A DNA stretch of 64,000 bases from Kyrpidia spormannii (GCF_002804065.1 NZ_CP024955.1:1922001-1986000); one strand, 5' to 3'; counted from the stretch's first letter, positions 1-9,147 are shown. Translations and numbers: made by a program. The notes: generated by a model from the letters alone, not told the origin.

Positions 1-2030
1 GAAATGCCCAAGCGCCGGGCCGCCTCGGTTTTGTTGCCGTTCACCTTATCGAGGACCCGCTGGATATGGGCTTTCTCTGCGGCATTCACCACATCCTCCA
101 GGGTCCGTTCGTCCTCCGGTTCTTCCGGGTTGATCTGTCCGGCCCCCAGGTCGGAGAGGGGCAGGTGGACCGTATCGATCCAGGTGTCGGTGTAACCGAC
201 ACGGATCATGGCCCGGCCGATCACATTCTCCAGTTCCCGCACGTTACCTGGCCAGGAGTATTCCTCCAACCGGGCAATCGCCCGGGGGGTCAGGCCCTCC
301 ACTTGGCGTCCAAAATCCTGGTTGAACTTGCGCACAAACTGCCGTGCCAAGGGCTCGATGTCCTCTTTGCGCTCCCGCAAGGGCGGAAGAACGATGGGCA
401 TGACATTCAACCGATAGTACAGGTCTTGCCGAAAACGTCCTTCCTGGATCGCCTTTTCCAAATTCACGTGAGTAGCGGCGATAATCCGCACGTCCACGGG
501 AATCGCCCGACTCCCGCCGACCCGGACAATCTCTTTTTCTTGAATTGCCCGGAGGATCTTCGCCTGGGTGGGGAGGGGAAGCTCACCGATCTCGTCGAGA
601 AACAGCGTGCCGCCGCTGGCTTCTTCAAAAACTCCCTTTTTCCCGCCCCGTTTTGCGCCGGTGAAGGCCCCTTCTTCGTAGCCAAACAGCTCACTCTCAA
701 GGAGAGACTCGGAGAAGGCGGCGCAGTTGACCCGAATGAACTGGTGATAGCGCCGGGCGCTTTCGTTGTGGATCGCATGAGCAAAGAGCTCTTTCCCCGT
801 TCCCGATTCCCCCCGGAGCAAAACCGTGGCCGGGGTTTGCGCCGCCGACCGGGCGAGGTGCACGGCAGAAACGAAGGAGGGACTGTGGCCGATGATGTCC
901 TCAAACGTGTATTTGGCCTCCAGCTTTCGAATCAGTCGCTTCGCCCGGTCCAACTCTTCCGTTAACTGTTGAATCTCTGAGATATCGTGAATCACCCCGA
1001 CGCTGCCCTTGAGCTCGCCATCAACGAGAATCGGGGCGCAATTGACGATCACTTCCCGCCGGGCCGGGCCGACCTTCATCGGCACGCCCTTGACCGCCCG
1101 GCGGGTCCGCAGTACTTGGTAGTGCATGCTTTCTCCTTCTGCAATATCGACGGTGGCCGGCTTGCCGATCACATCATCCGGCCCTAGACCGGTGAGACGG
1201 GTGTACGCGGGATTGATGAGGATTCCTTTGCCTTCTCGATCCACCACCGAGATCGCGTCTTGGGTGGCGTTGATGATCGCTTCAAGAAGGGATTGGATCT
1301 CGCGAAGATTTGTCACTTCTTCGGCCAGGCCGAACAGTTCCGTGACATCCCGGAAGACGGCCACCGCCCCCACCACCCGGCCATCTTCGTCCCGTACGGG
1401 CATCCGGTTGGTGATGATTTTCACCCGGCCAAGGTCCTGCAGTTGATTGAGTTCCGCCTGCCCGGTTTGAAGCACAATGTGCAAACGGCTGTTGGGAATG
1501 GTAGTCTTGGCCTCGGTGCCGAGGACCTCGGCGGCGTGCAGACCGGTCAACCGCTGGGCGGCGGCATTGAAAAGTGTAATGCACCCGGCCTGGTCCACCG
1601 CCATCATCGCATCGTGGGTGGAGTTGAGAATGGCATCCAACTCGCGGCGTTGCCGGGAAAGCCGGTGGATCAGTTGCTCTTTCTCCTGCAGCAGGGTCAT
1701 CAAAAGCTCGGCCACCGGGCCGGGGACAAGAGTCACTCCAGGCGGTCGGGCGCTGTCGATCTCGCGGTACACACCGACATCCCCCGTGGCCTCAATGACC
1801 ACATCAACTCCGTGGAAGTACGGCCGGTAATCGGCCGCGGTCTCGATGCCCCATTCCCGGGCCAGGCCCAACGCCGGGGCGCCGGGGTCGAGGTCCACCA
1901 CGGCGACCACTCGAACCGCCTCCATGGAGTGAAACGCCCGGAGCAGGGCCGTACCCCCTTTGCCTCCTCCGACCAACAGCACCCGTACCACCGACGCCCC
2001 CTCGCTTTCGACCCGTGGATTTGTTTTCAT
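1..2030 (-). CDS. Sigma-54-dependent activator with Rossmann-like, PAS, PAS and AAA+ domains (3' end cut)
   Basis: Enhancer-binding protein that would use ATP hydrolysis to open sigma-54 promoters. The 676 codons seen show, in order, a Rossmann-like segment (LLVGGGKGG near residue 20), two PAS sensor domains (about 130-240 and 250-370), and the AAA+ domain with Walker A GESGTGKE (about 405) and the sigma-54 contact motif GAFTGA (about 452). The start of a Fis-type helix-turn-helix (NKTEAARRLGI) is cut by the window edge. The start is ATG at 2030, or GTG at 1991, which has a better ribosome site (GAGGGGG) and begins right at the Rossmann strand. The divergent DUF2627 gene is the usual partner of bkdR in Bacilli, so control of branched-chain or other acyl-CoA catabolism is likely but inferred. 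Confidence 0.9.
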   Translation of the reverse strand, partial: MKTNPRVESEGASVVRVLLVGGGKGGTALLRAFHSMEAVRVVAVVDLDPGAPALGLAREWGIETAADYRPYFHGVDVVIEATGDVGVYREIDSARPPGVTLVPGPVAELLMTLLQEKEQLIHRLSRQRRELDAILNSTHDAMMAVDQAGCITLFNAAAQRLTGLHAAEVLGTEAKTTIPNSRLHIVLQTGQAELNQLQDLGRVKIITNRMPVRDEDGRVVGAVAVFRDVTELFGLAEEVTNLREIQSLLEAIINATQDAISVVDREGKGILINPAYTRLTGLGPDDVIGKPATVDIAEGESMHYQVLRTRRAVKGVPMKVGPARREVIVNCAPILVDGELKGSVGVIHDISEIQQLTEELDRAKRLIRKLEAKYTFEDIIGHSPSFVSAVHLARSAAQTPATVLLRGESGTGKELFAHAIHNESARRYHQFIRVNCAAFSESLLESELFGYEEGAFTGAKRGGKKGVFEEASGGTLFLDEIGELPLPTQAKILRAIQEKEIVRVGGSRAIPVDVRIIAATHVNLEKAIQEGRFRQDLYYRLNVMPIVLPPLRERKEDIEPLARQFVRKFNQDFGRQVEGLTPRAIARLEEYSWPGNVRELENVIGRAMIRVGYTDTWIDTVHLPLSDLGAGQINPEEPEDERTLEDVVNAAEKAHIQRVLDKVNGNKTEAARRLGI

Positions 2031-2141
2031 TATATCAGTCATTCCACGGGGCTCCATGTGCTCTTCAAGATCAGGTATACTGGTAACAGTCGTCCACGCC
2101 CAAGGTCCCAGGATCCTGGGGCTTGAAAGGAAGGTTGTCAC

Positions 2142-2420
2142 ATGGGGCTTTTGATATCCTGGATTATCCTGATCGGCTTTTTCCTGCTCGGCGGTTACGG
2201 GGTGACGCTCGTCCGGGACGCCGTGATGGGTCACTTGTTCAACCCGTCGCAACCCTGGTTAGGACCCACCCTGGCGGGCACCGTCCTGATCGCCATCAGT
2301 GTGGGATTTCTCGGCGGGTTCATCTACTATAGGGAGAAAAAGCGCGGGAAAGTGAAAGGAGCCCGCCGGGGAACCGACGACCCACCCTCGCCGCCCCCCT
2401 GTTGCTTCCGATCGGGTTGA
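2142..2420 (+). CDS. DUF2627 family small membrane protein (YqzF-like)
   Basis: A 92-residue protein of unknown function with two hydrophobic helices (about residues 3-24 and 43-64) joined by a short loop with the family-like pattern GYGVTLVRDAVMG. A basic cytoplasmic tail follows (YYREKKRGK). Arrangement and length fit DUF2627/YqzF, found beside bkdR in Bacillus, and here it is divergent from a sigma-54 activator of that kind. The ribosome site AAGGAAGG stands about seven bases before the ATG. The last 20 residues are low complexity and rich in Pro, Cys and Arg, and may be poorly conserved. The family call rests on remembered sequence pattern plus context. Confidence 0.75.
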   Translation: MGLLISWIILIGFFLLGGYGVTLVRDAVMGHLFNPSQPWLGPTLAGTVLIAISVGFLGGFIYYREKKRGKVKGARRGTDDPPSPPPCCFRSG

Positions 2421-2505
2421 GCTCGTGCCAACTCGTCACTTTTCATTAACAGAATCGACCATCCAACATCGTCACCCTCCCAGTCGATCCCGCCTCTCTC
2501 CACAA

Positions 2506-3033
2506 TCATCGTTTCGATTCTTCGTGACGATGGTGAACCGGGCCGTGGTCTCGCACCCGGCCGCTGAGCACCCCCAAGGCGTGGGGCAGCACGTCCCCCA
2601 CCGCCTCCAGACACTCCTGCACCCCTTTGGGGTTGCCCGGGAGGTTCACGATCAAGGTCTGCCCTCGGATGCCGGCGACGCTCCGGGACAGGATTGCCGT
2701 GGGCGTCACCGCCGCCGTGGCCGCCCGCATCCGCTCCGGAATCCCCGGGACCAGCCGCTCCACCACCGTCAACGTCGCCTCGGGGGTGACATCCCGGGGC
2801 CCCAGGCCGGTCCCGCCGGTGGTGAGAACGAGATCCACCCGTTCCACGTCGCAATAATACACCAGTGCCGCCTCGATCTGATCCCGTTCGTCGGGCACCA
2901 CGCGATGTCCGCGCACCGCCATGCCCCGGCCCGTCACATAATCCCGAATAACCTCCCCGCTCGTATCCGGCCTCTCGCCCTTGGCCCCCTTGTCGCTGCA
3001 CGTCACAATGGCCACCGTCCACCCTTCGCTCAT
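2506..3033 (-). CDS. mogA: Molybdopterin adenylyltransferase (MogA/MoaB family)
   Basis: A 175-residue cytoplasmic enzyme of molybdenum cofactor synthesis that adenylates molybdopterin before metal insertion. The MoCF-binding fold is recognisable from the N-terminal strand ([20 protein letters not shown]), the central [17 protein letters not shown], and the C-terminal [13 protein letters not shown], all nucleotide/pterin-binding motifs of the family. It overlaps the upstream moaC by four bases (ATGA), so the two are translationally coupled. MogA and MoaB cannot be separated from sequence alone. Confidence 0.93.
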   Translation of the reverse strand: MSEGWTVAIVTCSDKGAKGERPDTSGEVIRDYVTGRGMAVRGHRVVPDERDQIEAALVYYCDVERVDLVLTTGGTGLGPRDVTPEATLTVVERLVPGIPERMRAATAAVTPTAILSRSVAGIRGQTLIVNLPGNPKGVQECLEAVGDVLPHALGVLSGRVRDHGPVHHRHEESKR

Positions 3034-3545
3034 ACCCCATTCCTCCTCCTGGGCTCGTCCCGCCGATAATCCCCGCTTTTACCTCCGCTCTTCTCCAACA
3101 AATAAACTGAGGTTACCTCCATGGCCCGATCAATCGCCTTGCACATATCGTAAACGGTGAGCGCCGCCACCGAAACGGCCGTCAGTGCCTCCATCTCCAC
3201 GCCTGTGGATGCCACCGTGGAGACCTCCGATTCGATCTCCAGTTCGGCAAAATCACGCCGGCCCTCGCTCTCCCGGGGAAAAAAGCGAAGGTCCACATGA
3301 GTTAACGGAATCGTATGGCACATGGGAATCAAGTCGGGGGTGCGTTTGGCCGCCATGACCCCCGCCACCTGGGCCACTGCCAGGACATCCCCTTTCTTGA
3401 CTCTCCCTTCCTGAATCGCCGAGAGCGTTTCCGGTTTCATCCGAACCACCGCCCGGGCCACGGCGGTGCGCTTCGTCGGCTCTTTTCCCGAGACGTCCGA
3501 CATCTTCGCCCTTCCTTGCTCATTAAAATGGCTCCACTCCGCCAT
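3030..3545 (-). CDS. moaC: Cyclic pyranopterin monophosphate synthase MoaC
   Basis: Converts the MoaA product 3',8-cH2GTP to cyclic pyranopterin monophosphate. The 171-residue length is normal. Diagnostic stretches are the N-terminal [31 protein letters not shown], the [20 protein letters not shown] region and DMCKAIDR, which holds the Asp and Lys used in catalysis, then [14 protein letters not shown]. It is first in a two-gene operon with mogA, and a ThiF/MoeB-type gene diverges from it 111 bases away. moaA, moaD and moaE are not in the window. Confidence 0.96.
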   Translation of the reverse strand: MAEWSHFNEQGRAKMSDVSGKEPTKRTAVARAVVRMKPETLSAIQEGRVKKGDVLAVAQVAGVMAAKRTPDLIPMCHTIPLTHVDLRFFPRESEGRRDFAELEIESEVSTVASTGVEMEALTAVSVAALTVYDMCKAIDRAMEVTSVYLLEKSGGKSGDYRRDEPRRRNGV

Positions 3546-3656
3546 TCATCCGTCTCCTCTCGCCCCTTGTCAACCGTTTGGGGATTCGTTAGTGTGAAGA
3601 TGATGTCCGGGCCTTCGGACCATCCTTCGATTCTCGATGAAAGTGAAGGGATCCTC

Positions 3657-4679
3657 ATGATATCAGATCAAGAACGGTATTCCCGTCAGTTCCTGTTCTC
3701 CCCCATCGGAGTGGCCGGGCAAGAAAAACTGCGCGCCTCCCGAGTGGTCATCGTGGGCCTCGGAGCGCTGGGAAGTGCGCTATCCCAACACATGGTCCGG
3801 GCTGGAGTGGGGTTCGTTCGGTTGATCGACCGGGATTATGTGGAACCGAGCAACCTCCAGCGCCAAATGCTTTACGACGAACAAGACGCTCTCCAATCTT
3901 TGCCAAAGGCCGAAGCGGCAGCCATCCATCTTCGGGCGTTTAACAGCAGCGTCCACGTGGAGCCGCTGGTCACCGATGTGACGTGGCGCAACGCCGAAAA
4001 GCTGTTAACCGATGTCGATCTCATCCTCGACGGCACCGACAACTTTGAAATTCGGTATTTAATCAACGATGTCGCCATTAAGCACGACATTCCGTGGATC
4101 TACGGCGGGGCGGTGTCTGCCCGGGGCGTTTTACTCCCTGTCATCCCCGAAAGCGGTCCGTGTCTGCGCTGCCTCTTTCCCGAACCGCCCGGGCCGGGAG
4201 ACGCGCCCACCTGCGATACGGTAGGCGTGATCGGACCGGTGGTGGACGTGGTGGCATCCCTTCAGGCGGCGGAAGCCCTCAAGTGGCTCGTGGGCGACCG
4301 GGACCATCTGCGCCGCACCCTGTTACACCTCGATCTTTGGGGCAACGAATGGTCGGAAATCAGCGTCAGTCACGCCCGGCGACCGGATTGCCCGACCTGT
4401 GGGCTTCGACGCTTCGACTTTCTCTCCCCCCGGGAGCGAGAAGCCATATCCTTGTGCGGGCGGAATACCGTTCAAGTCACCCTGGGAAGCCCCCTGGACC
4501 TCGATGCCCTCGAGCCTCGTTTATCCGCCCTCGGCCGGGTTCGGCGCAACCCGTTCTTGCTGCGGGCCGAGATCGAAGGCAAGCGACTCACCCTCTTTCC
4601 CGACGGCCGGGTGCTCGTTCAAGGCACGGACGATCCGGCGGTCGCCCGGTCCCTGTGCGCCCGGTTCGTCGGCGTGTGA
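3657..4679 (+). CDS. ThiF/MoeB family sulfur-carrier adenylyltransferase
   Basis: An E1-like enzyme of 340 residues that adenylates the C-terminal Gly-Gly of a small sulfur carrier such as MoaD or ThiS. It shows the ATP-binding GLGALGSALSQHMVRAG, the family's DRDYVEPSNLQRQ, DGTDNFEIRYLIND, and a zinc site made of CLRC and a later CPTCG. A C-terminal extension of about 80 residues follows the zinc site. The ATG at 3657 is chosen because GAAGGG precedes it by six bases. An upstream in-frame ATG near 3600 lacks this. Divergence from moaC-mogA favours MoeB, but a ThiF role in thiamine synthesis is possible. Confidence 0.88.
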   Translation: MISDQERYSRQFLFSPIGVAGQEKLRASRVVIVGLGALGSALSQHMVRAGVGFVRLIDRDYVEPSNLQRQMLYDEQDALQSLPKAEAAAIHLRAFNSSVHVEPLVTDVTWRNAEKLLTDVDLILDGTDNFEIRYLINDVAIKHDIPWIYGGAVSARGVLLPVIPESGPCLRCLFPEPPGPGDAPTCDTVGVIGPVVDVVASLQAAEALKWLVGDRDHLRRTLLHLDLWGNEWSEISVSHARRPDCPTCGLRRFDFLSPREREAISLCGRNTVQVTLGSPLDLDALEPRLSALGRVRRNPFLLRAEIEGKRLTLFPDGRVLVQGTDDPAVARSLCARFVGV

Positions 4680-4680
4680 C

Positions 4681-4719
4681 AGATTCGCCATCAGGCGCTG
4701 GATGCCAAACGGCGAATCT
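4681..4719. terminator. Inverted repeat between convergent thiF-type and plsC genes
   Basis: AGATTCGCC at 4681-4689 and GGCGAATCT at 4711-4719 form a perfect 9-bp stem with a 21-base loop, starting two bases after the ThiF/MoeB stop and overlapping the last plsC codons. There is no clear T-run on either strand, so intrinsic termination is possible but not shown. Confidence 0.35.
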
Positions 4720-5245
4720 CCGCCATCACCAGCTGGGCAATGTCCGCGTAGCTATCTGTGGCCGGCCGGATCGGGCGTCCCACCCGAATCCGGATCCGGC
4801 TGAACAGTCCGCACGGTCCTTGAATCGCTACCGGAACGATGGGCGCACCGCTTTTTACAGCCAGCATGCCCACCCCCGGTTTGGGGCTTGGTCCCGCTTT
4901 AAAGGTTCGAGAACCTTCGATAAAAATGGCCAACACCTTTCCCTCTTGGAGAAGCCGCAGACTGTGCCGGATCGCGCGGATGTCTGGCATCCCCCGATGT
5001 ACGGGGAAACCGCCGAGATAACGGATCAAGGGATTGAACACCCGATAACGGAACACTTCGGCTTTGGCGATAAAATACGGTTTTCTTGGAAGGTAGGCCC
5101 CGAGGAGGATCGGGTCCAACCAGGTTGGATGGTTGGCCGCCACGATCACCGCCCCTTCATAGGGTATCTGCTCGACACCTGAAACCGAGATTCGAAAGAT
5201 CCCCCGAAACACCAAGCGAACCAACCACTTGAGCAGCCAATACAC
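4691..5245 (-). CDS. plsC: 1-acyl-sn-glycerol-3-phosphate acyltransferase
   Basis: Membrane-associated enzyme that acylates lysophosphatidic acid to phosphatidic acid in phospholipid synthesis. The 184 residues carry an N-terminal hydrophobic segment, the catalytic NHPTWLDP (H-x4-D) near residue 38, a GGFPVHRG block, and the substrate-binding EGSRT motif, followed by a PIVPVAIQG block. The length is short but usual for bacterial PlsC. Start: a GTG at 5254 has the ribosome site AAGGGG touching it, so the GTG at 5245, six bases further on, is preferred. It converges with the ThiF-type gene, leaving about 11 bases between stops. Confidence 0.92.
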   Translation of the reverse strand: MYWLLKWLVRLVFRGIFRISVSGVEQIPYEGAVIVAANHPTWLDPILLGAYLPRKPYFIAKAEVFRYRVFNPLIRYLGGFPVHRGMPDIRAIRHSLRLLQEGKVLAIFIEGSRTFKAGPSPKPGVGMLAVKSGAPIVPVAIQGPCGLFSRIRIRVGRPIRPATDSYADIAQLVMAEIRRLASSA

Positions 5246-5344
5246 GGTGTTCACCCCTTATCCGAGGCCCAATCCGCGCCGATGGTATGTGTTTTTATTT
5301 TACTCAGTCAACAGGTTTTTGGCCAGCATCCGCCGGCAAACCCA

Positions 5345-5373
5345 TTGACCGGTCGCCCGGGCGTGCATAGAAT
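5345..5373 (+). promoter_or_regulatory. Sigma-A promoter of the MFS transporter gene
   Basis: TTGACC (5345-5350), 17-base spacer, TAGAAT (5368-5373), 85 bases before the transporter start. It is a close match to a vegetative promoter. Confidence 0.65.
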
Positions 5374-5388
5374 AAGAAATAATGCTTG

Positions 5389-5407
5389 TATTTCGTTGCG
5401 CGAAATA
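5389..5407. promoter_or_regulatory. Candidate operator palindrome before the MFS gene
   Basis: TATTTCG-TTGCG-CGAAATA, a perfect 7-bp inverted repeat about 15 bases downstream of the -10 box, where a bound repressor would block transcription. The regulator is unknown and no regulator gene adjoins. Confidence 0.45.
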
Positions 5408-5457
5408 TATGCCTCCCGCAACAACAACTTTTGTCATCAAAAGAGAGGTGATCCACG

Positions 5458-6624
5458 ATGCGAACATTAGAAGAAGACCAACGGGCCACCCGGGCGATCT
5501 ACGCCACTTGCCTGGCCGCTCTGTTCGGCTTTATGGGCATCGGCGTCGTGGATCCCCTGCTGCCGGTCATCGCTGCCCAGATCGGGGCGGCAAAGTGGCA
5601 AATCGAGCTGCTGTTTACGACGTACATTTTTATGATGGCCATCGTCATGATCCCGGCGGGAATCCTGGCCGCCAACCGCGGCAATAAGGGCGTGATGGTG
5701 GTAGGATTGGGGCTCGTCACATTGTTCGCGCTCTTTTGCGGATTTTCAAACAGCGTCTACTCACTGGCCGGCCTCCGGGCCGGGTGGGGAATGGGCAATG
5801 CGATGTTTTTCGCCACATCGATGTCGATCATCATCGGGCTATCATCGAATTTGGAGCGCAGCATGGGGCTTTACGAGGCCGCCCTGGGCCTGGGGATGTC
5901 GGTGGGACCACTCCTGGGCGGAGTGCTCGGCGCCGCCAATTGGCGGTACCCATTTTTGGCAACCAGTGCCTTAATGGCCATCGCCTTCATCCTTACTTTA
6001 AGTACGGTGTACGAACCGCCGGGTGGGAAAAGTCGCAAGGGATTCCGGGACTTCGGCCGGGCCATGGCCCATCCTCCGTTTCTCGGAGTCGCCCTCGTGG
6101 CCATGTGTTACTATTTCGCGTTTTTTACGATCCTTGCCTACTCCCCGATTTTTCTTCAAATCCCCGCCCTTGAACTCGGGTTGATCTTTTTCGCTTGGGG
6201 TCTGTGCCTGGCTTACGGATCGGTGTTCCTGGCCCATAAACTGCTCGACCGCCACGGCGGGGCTTGGACGGTTAAATTCGGCCTTTCCGCCATTGTCGCC
6301 GTCTTGGTCCTCTTGATCGTCGTCCCCTCTTTCTGGGGACGGGTGGCCATCATCATCGTGTCCGGGCTGTTTTGCGGGTTGAACAACACGACCTTTTCCA
6401 CCCTGGCTGTGGAGACAAGCAATGCCCAGCGCAGCATCGCTTCAGGGGCGTATAATTTTGTCCGATGGATGGGGGCTGCCATCGCGCCTGTGGTCGCCGG
6501 CGTCGTAGCCGAACGCTGGTTCCCCACCGCACCCTATCTGATCGCCGGGATTCTCGTGTTTGTCGGCCTCCTGGGCGTGTGGCTAACCGTGGGCCAACAG
6601 AAGACCATGACCATGCCCCATTAA
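5458..6624 (+). CDS. Major facilitator superfamily transporter
   Basis: A 388-residue inner-membrane carrier with about twelve hydrophobic helices from residue 15 onward and a charged central loop (YEPPGGKSRKGF, about residues 183-195) between the two six-helix halves. The first helix carries AALFGFMGIGVVDPLLPVIA, typical of drug/metabolite:H+ antiporters of the DHA type. Ribosome site AGAGGTGATCC precedes the ATG. It is a single-gene unit with its own promoter and a candidate operator. The substrate cannot be told from the sequence. Confidence 0.9.
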   Translation: MRTLEEDQRATRAIYATCLAALFGFMGIGVVDPLLPVIAAQIGAAKWQIELLFTTYIFMMAIVMIPAGILAANRGNKGVMVVGLGLVTLFALFCGFSNSVYSLAGLRAGWGMGNAMFFATSMSIIIGLSSNLERSMGLYEAALGLGMSVGPLLGGVLGAANWRYPFLATSALMAIAFILTLSTVYEPPGGKSRKGFRDFGRAMAHPPFLGVALVAMCYYFAFFTILAYSPIFLQIPALELGLIFFAWGLCLAYGSVFLAHKLLDRHGGAWTVKFGLSAIVAVLVLLIVVPSFWGRVAIIIVSGLFCGLNNTTFSTLAVETSNAQRSIASGAYNFVRWMGAAIAPVVAGVVAERWFPTAPYLIAGILVFVGLLGVWLTVGQQKTMTMPH

Positions 6625-6631
6625 AACAAAT

Positions 6632-6653
6632 CCCCCTGGGCTGACCCAGGGGG
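6632..6653 (-). terminator. Intrinsic terminator after cysK
   Basis: CCCCCTGGG-CTGA-CCCAGGGGG is a perfect 9-bp stem. Read on the minus strand it is followed by ATTTGTTTT, fitting an end for cysK. It may also stop the MFS transcript arriving from the other side. Confidence 0.75.
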
Positions 6654-6714
6654 TTCATGCTCAAAAAGACCGCCCGCATTATCTCTGATGCTGAAAGGGG
6701 GGTAGAAACCTTCT

Positions 6715-7644
6715 TCACTGCGCCTCTTGGAACAGCGGAGTGGACAGGTAACGCTCCCCCGTATCCGGCAGGATGACGACGATCGTCTTGCCCTTATTTT
6801 CGGGGCGATGGGCAAGAATCGAAGCTGCGTGATAGGCCGCTCCGGAGGAGATTCCCACCAACAACCCTTCCTCCCGGGCCAAAAACCGGGCTCCGGCAAA
6901 GGCCTCTTCATTCTTGACCTGAATGACTTCATCGACCAACTGTGTGTTGAGCACCTGCGGCACAAAGCCGGCCCCGATGCCTTGTATCTTGTGCGGGCCC
7001 GGTTGACCGCCGGACAACACCGGAGAATCCGCCGGTTCGACCGCCACCGCCCGGAATGAAGGCTTGCGCCCTTTGAGGACTTCGGCCACTCCGGTGATCG
7101 TCCCTCCGGTTCCAACGCCGCTGACCAGGATATCGACCTTGCCGTCGGTGTCCTTCCAAATCTCCTCGGCGGTGGTTCTCCGGTGGATCTCCGGGTTGGC
7201 GGGATTGTTGAACTGCTGAAGGATAATCGCCTTTGGATACTTTTTGACCAATTCCTCGGCTTTCTTGACGGCGCCCTTCATCCCTTCAGGCCCGGGGGTA
7301 AGAACCAACTCGGCCCCGAATGCTTTTAAAAGGCTGCGGCGTTCCACACTCATGGTTTCCGGCATCACCAGAATCAACCGGTACTTTTTCGCCGTGGCCA
7401 CCATGGCCAACGCGATTCCTGTGTTTCCGCTGGTCGGCTCGATGATGACCGTGTCCCGGTCCAATTTGCCATCCCGCTCCGCCGCCTCGATCATCGATAA
7501 GCCAATCCGATCTTTGACACTGCCCCCGGGATTAAAAAACTCGACTTTACCGAGCACTTCCGCCCCGGTCTCGTCGCTTAAATGGTTCAACCGCAACAGC
7601 GGCGTCCTTCCGATCAACTCGGCGACACTTTTGGCGACTGTCAT
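6715..7644 (-). CDS. cysK: Cysteine synthase A (O-acetylserine sulfhydrylase)
   Basis: PLP enzyme that makes L-cysteine from O-acetylserine and sulfide. The 309-residue length is exact for the family. The PLP lysine lies in NPGGSVKDR (about residue 44), followed by the substrate loop TSGNTG, the phosphate-binding GTGGT, and GISSGAA near the C-terminus. Monocistronic, with its own promoter about 110 bases upstream and a terminator downstream. Cystathionine beta-synthase-like paralogues share these motifs, but the length and lack of extra domains favour CysK. Confidence 0.95.
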   Translation of the reverse strand: MTVAKSVAELIGRTPLLRLNHLSDETGAEVLGKVEFFNPGGSVKDRIGLSMIEAAERDGKLDRDTVIIEPTSGNTGIALAMVATAKKYRLILVMPETMSVERRSLLKAFGAELVLTPGPEGMKGAVKKAEELVKKYPKAIILQQFNNPANPEIHRRTTAEEIWKDTDGKVDILVSGVGTGGTITGVAEVLKGRKPSFRAVAVEPADSPVLSGGQPGPHKIQGIGAGFVPQVLNTQLVDEVIQVKNEEAFAGARFLAREEGLLVGISSGAAYHAASILAHRPENKGKTIVVILPDTGERYLSTPLFQEAQ

Positions 7645-7756
7645 GTTCCATCTCTCCTTCGTTCAAATTGCACACGCCCTGGTTCGAACCACCGCATACA
7701 CCCTGGCCCCAATAGAACCGACAATACCGATAAAAACACTTAACTTATCTGTCCCT

Positions 7757-7785
7757 AACATACCACATCCGAGAGACTATGTAAA
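7757..7785 (-). promoter_or_regulatory. Probable sigma-A promoter of cysK
   Basis: On the minus strand TTTACA, 17 bases, TATGTT, about 110 bases upstream of the cysK start. No riboswitch consensus is recognisable in the roughly 105-base leader. The 140 bases between this promoter and the next terminator hold no recognised feature. Confidence 0.5.
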
Positions 7786-7926
7786 GAAAACCCGGACAAG
7801 GCGCAGGCCCTCGGGTTTCGGTATATCGCCCGAGTTGCGTGCTGCGATGACCGGGGTCGTCTCATCTCCAGGGAACAATACCGCGCGGGTGCACATGGCA
7901 ACGACATTCCGGACCTTGGCGCACAC

Positions 7927-7951
7927 AAAAAAACCCGGGCATCAACCCGGG
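7927..7951 (-). terminator. Intrinsic terminator after the ahpC-thioredoxin pair
   Basis: On the minus strand CCCGGG-TTGATG-CCCGGG is followed by seven T residues, 43 bases past the stop of the thioredoxin-fold gene. Confidence 0.8.
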
Positions 7952-7993
7952 CTCTGACATGGTGCGCCTTCATCCGCCTTCAGGCCTCCGTCC

Positions 7994-8458
7994 TCACGAC
8001 TGGGAAGGAGCGGGTTCGGCAAACAGCTCTTCGAGTTTCTTCTCGACGTTTTGCAATCCCCGATCCCCGGCCGCGCGGAATTTTAAATGGCCTTCGGTGT
8101 CAAAGAGGAAGAACGCGGGCACGAACTGGTTCTGATACCGATCGGCAATCCGGTGCAGATTGTCCACCGCCACCGGATGATGAATCCCGAACTCCTGGAT
8201 GTCCTTCTTGACCTTCTCAACATCGGTGTCGGCCTCCTGCCGGGGCATGTGAATGGAGACCAATTGGAGCCCCTTCGGAACAAACCGGTCCCGGTAGGCC
8301 AAGAGGTTTGGCAGGGTCTCGTGGCAAATGTGGCACGACACCGCCCAGAAGTGGATCAAGATCGGCCGTCCGATCTCGATGTTCGGCGGCCCGTCCACCA
8401 CCAGCCACTCCGTCGCTCCCTCCAGTCCCGGGAACGGGGTACCCAAACGCATGGGCAT
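7994..8458 (-). CDS. TlpA/ResA-like thioredoxin-fold protein without signal peptide
   Basis: A 154-residue protein with the redox motif CHIC in FWAVSCHICHETLPN (about residues 38-46), a cis-Pro block (FVPAFFLFDTEG), and overall resemblance to the TlpA/AhpC-TSA group. Most ResA/TlpA relatives are exported or membrane-anchored. Here there is no signal peptide or transmembrane helix, so it should act in the cytoplasm. It lies 60 bases downstream of ahpC in the same unit, which suggests reduction of the peroxiredoxin or another thiol role under peroxide stress. That link is inferred from position only. Confidence 0.85.
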   Translation of the reverse strand: MPMRLGTPFPGLEGATEWLVVDGPPNIEIGRPILIHFWAVSCHICHETLPNLLAYRDRFVPKGLQLVSIHMPRQEADTDVEKVKKDIQEFGIHHPVAVDNLHRIADRYQNQFVPAFFLFDTEGHLKFRAAGDRGLQNVEKKLEELFAEPAPSQS

Positions 8459-8518
8459 GAGCGAGTCCCCCTTTACAGTCTCCTCGGCGTGGACACCCGC
8501 TCCGCCGGATCCCCGAGA

Positions 8519-9058
8519 TCAGGCTTCCAGAAGTTTATCTCCGGGTTTCCAGTCGGCCGGGCACAACCCGCCGGTTTGCAGCGCCTCAAGGACGCGCAAA
8601 GTCTCATCGACGCTGCGTCCGATATTCAGATCATGGACCACTTGATAGCGCAGGATACCCTCGGGGTCAATGATGAACAGTCCCCGCAGCGCCACGCCTT
8701 GTTCGGGAATCAACACATCGTAAGCCCGGCTGACCGACTTAGTGATGTCGCTCGCAAGCGGGTAACGAATTTCTCCCAGGCCATTCTTATCCCTGGGCGT
8801 GTTGATCCACGCCTTGTGCACGTGAACGGAGTCCACGCTCACCCCGAGAATCTCGGCGTCGAGATCAAAGAACTCCTGAGCCCGATCGCTGATCGCCGTG
8901 ATCTCCGTGGGGCACACGAAAGTGAAGTCCATCGGGTAGAAAAACATCACCAGCCATTTTCCGCGATAGTCGGACAAGCGAACTTTCTCATCCAAGGTTT
9001 TCATGTTCTTCGTGCTCAGCATCTCAAAATCAGGTGCAGGTCGTCCTACCAACGGCAT
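8519..9058 (-). CDS. ahpC: Typical 2-Cys peroxiredoxin (AhpC/Prx family)
   Basis: Reduces hydrogen peroxide and organic hydroperoxides. In 179 residues both cysteines are present: the peroxidatic one in DFTFVCPTE (about residue 48) and the resolving one in GGLCPADW (about residue 164). Arg in GVALRGLFIIDP is the expected active-site arginine region. Start at 9058 is set by GAGGAGG eight or nine bases upstream; an ORF extension to 9124 has no ribosome site. First gene of a two-gene unit, divergent from hemQ. Confidence 0.93.
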   Translation of the reverse strand: MPLVGRPAPDFEMLSTKNMKTLDEKVRLSDYRGKWLVMFFYPMDFTFVCPTEITAISDRAQEFFDLDAEILGVSVDSVHVHKAWINTPRDKNGLGEIRYPLASDITKSVSRAYDVLIPEQGVALRGLFIIDPEGILRYQVVHDLNIGRSVDETLRVLEALQTGGLCPADWKPGDKLLEA

Positions 9059-9147
9059 GGTTCGCTGCCTCCTCATTATGTAGAATTTCCCCCGCGGTGA
9101 GATCAGGTTTCCACCCGTCGCCACCCGGGCACCGTGCCACCAATGAC

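Noticed and set aside
7860..7925. ACCGCG-containing stretch resembling a T-box near cysK
   Set aside because: It lies upstream of the likely cysK promoter, is in the wrong orientation for the best match, and lacks the rest of the T-box pattern.
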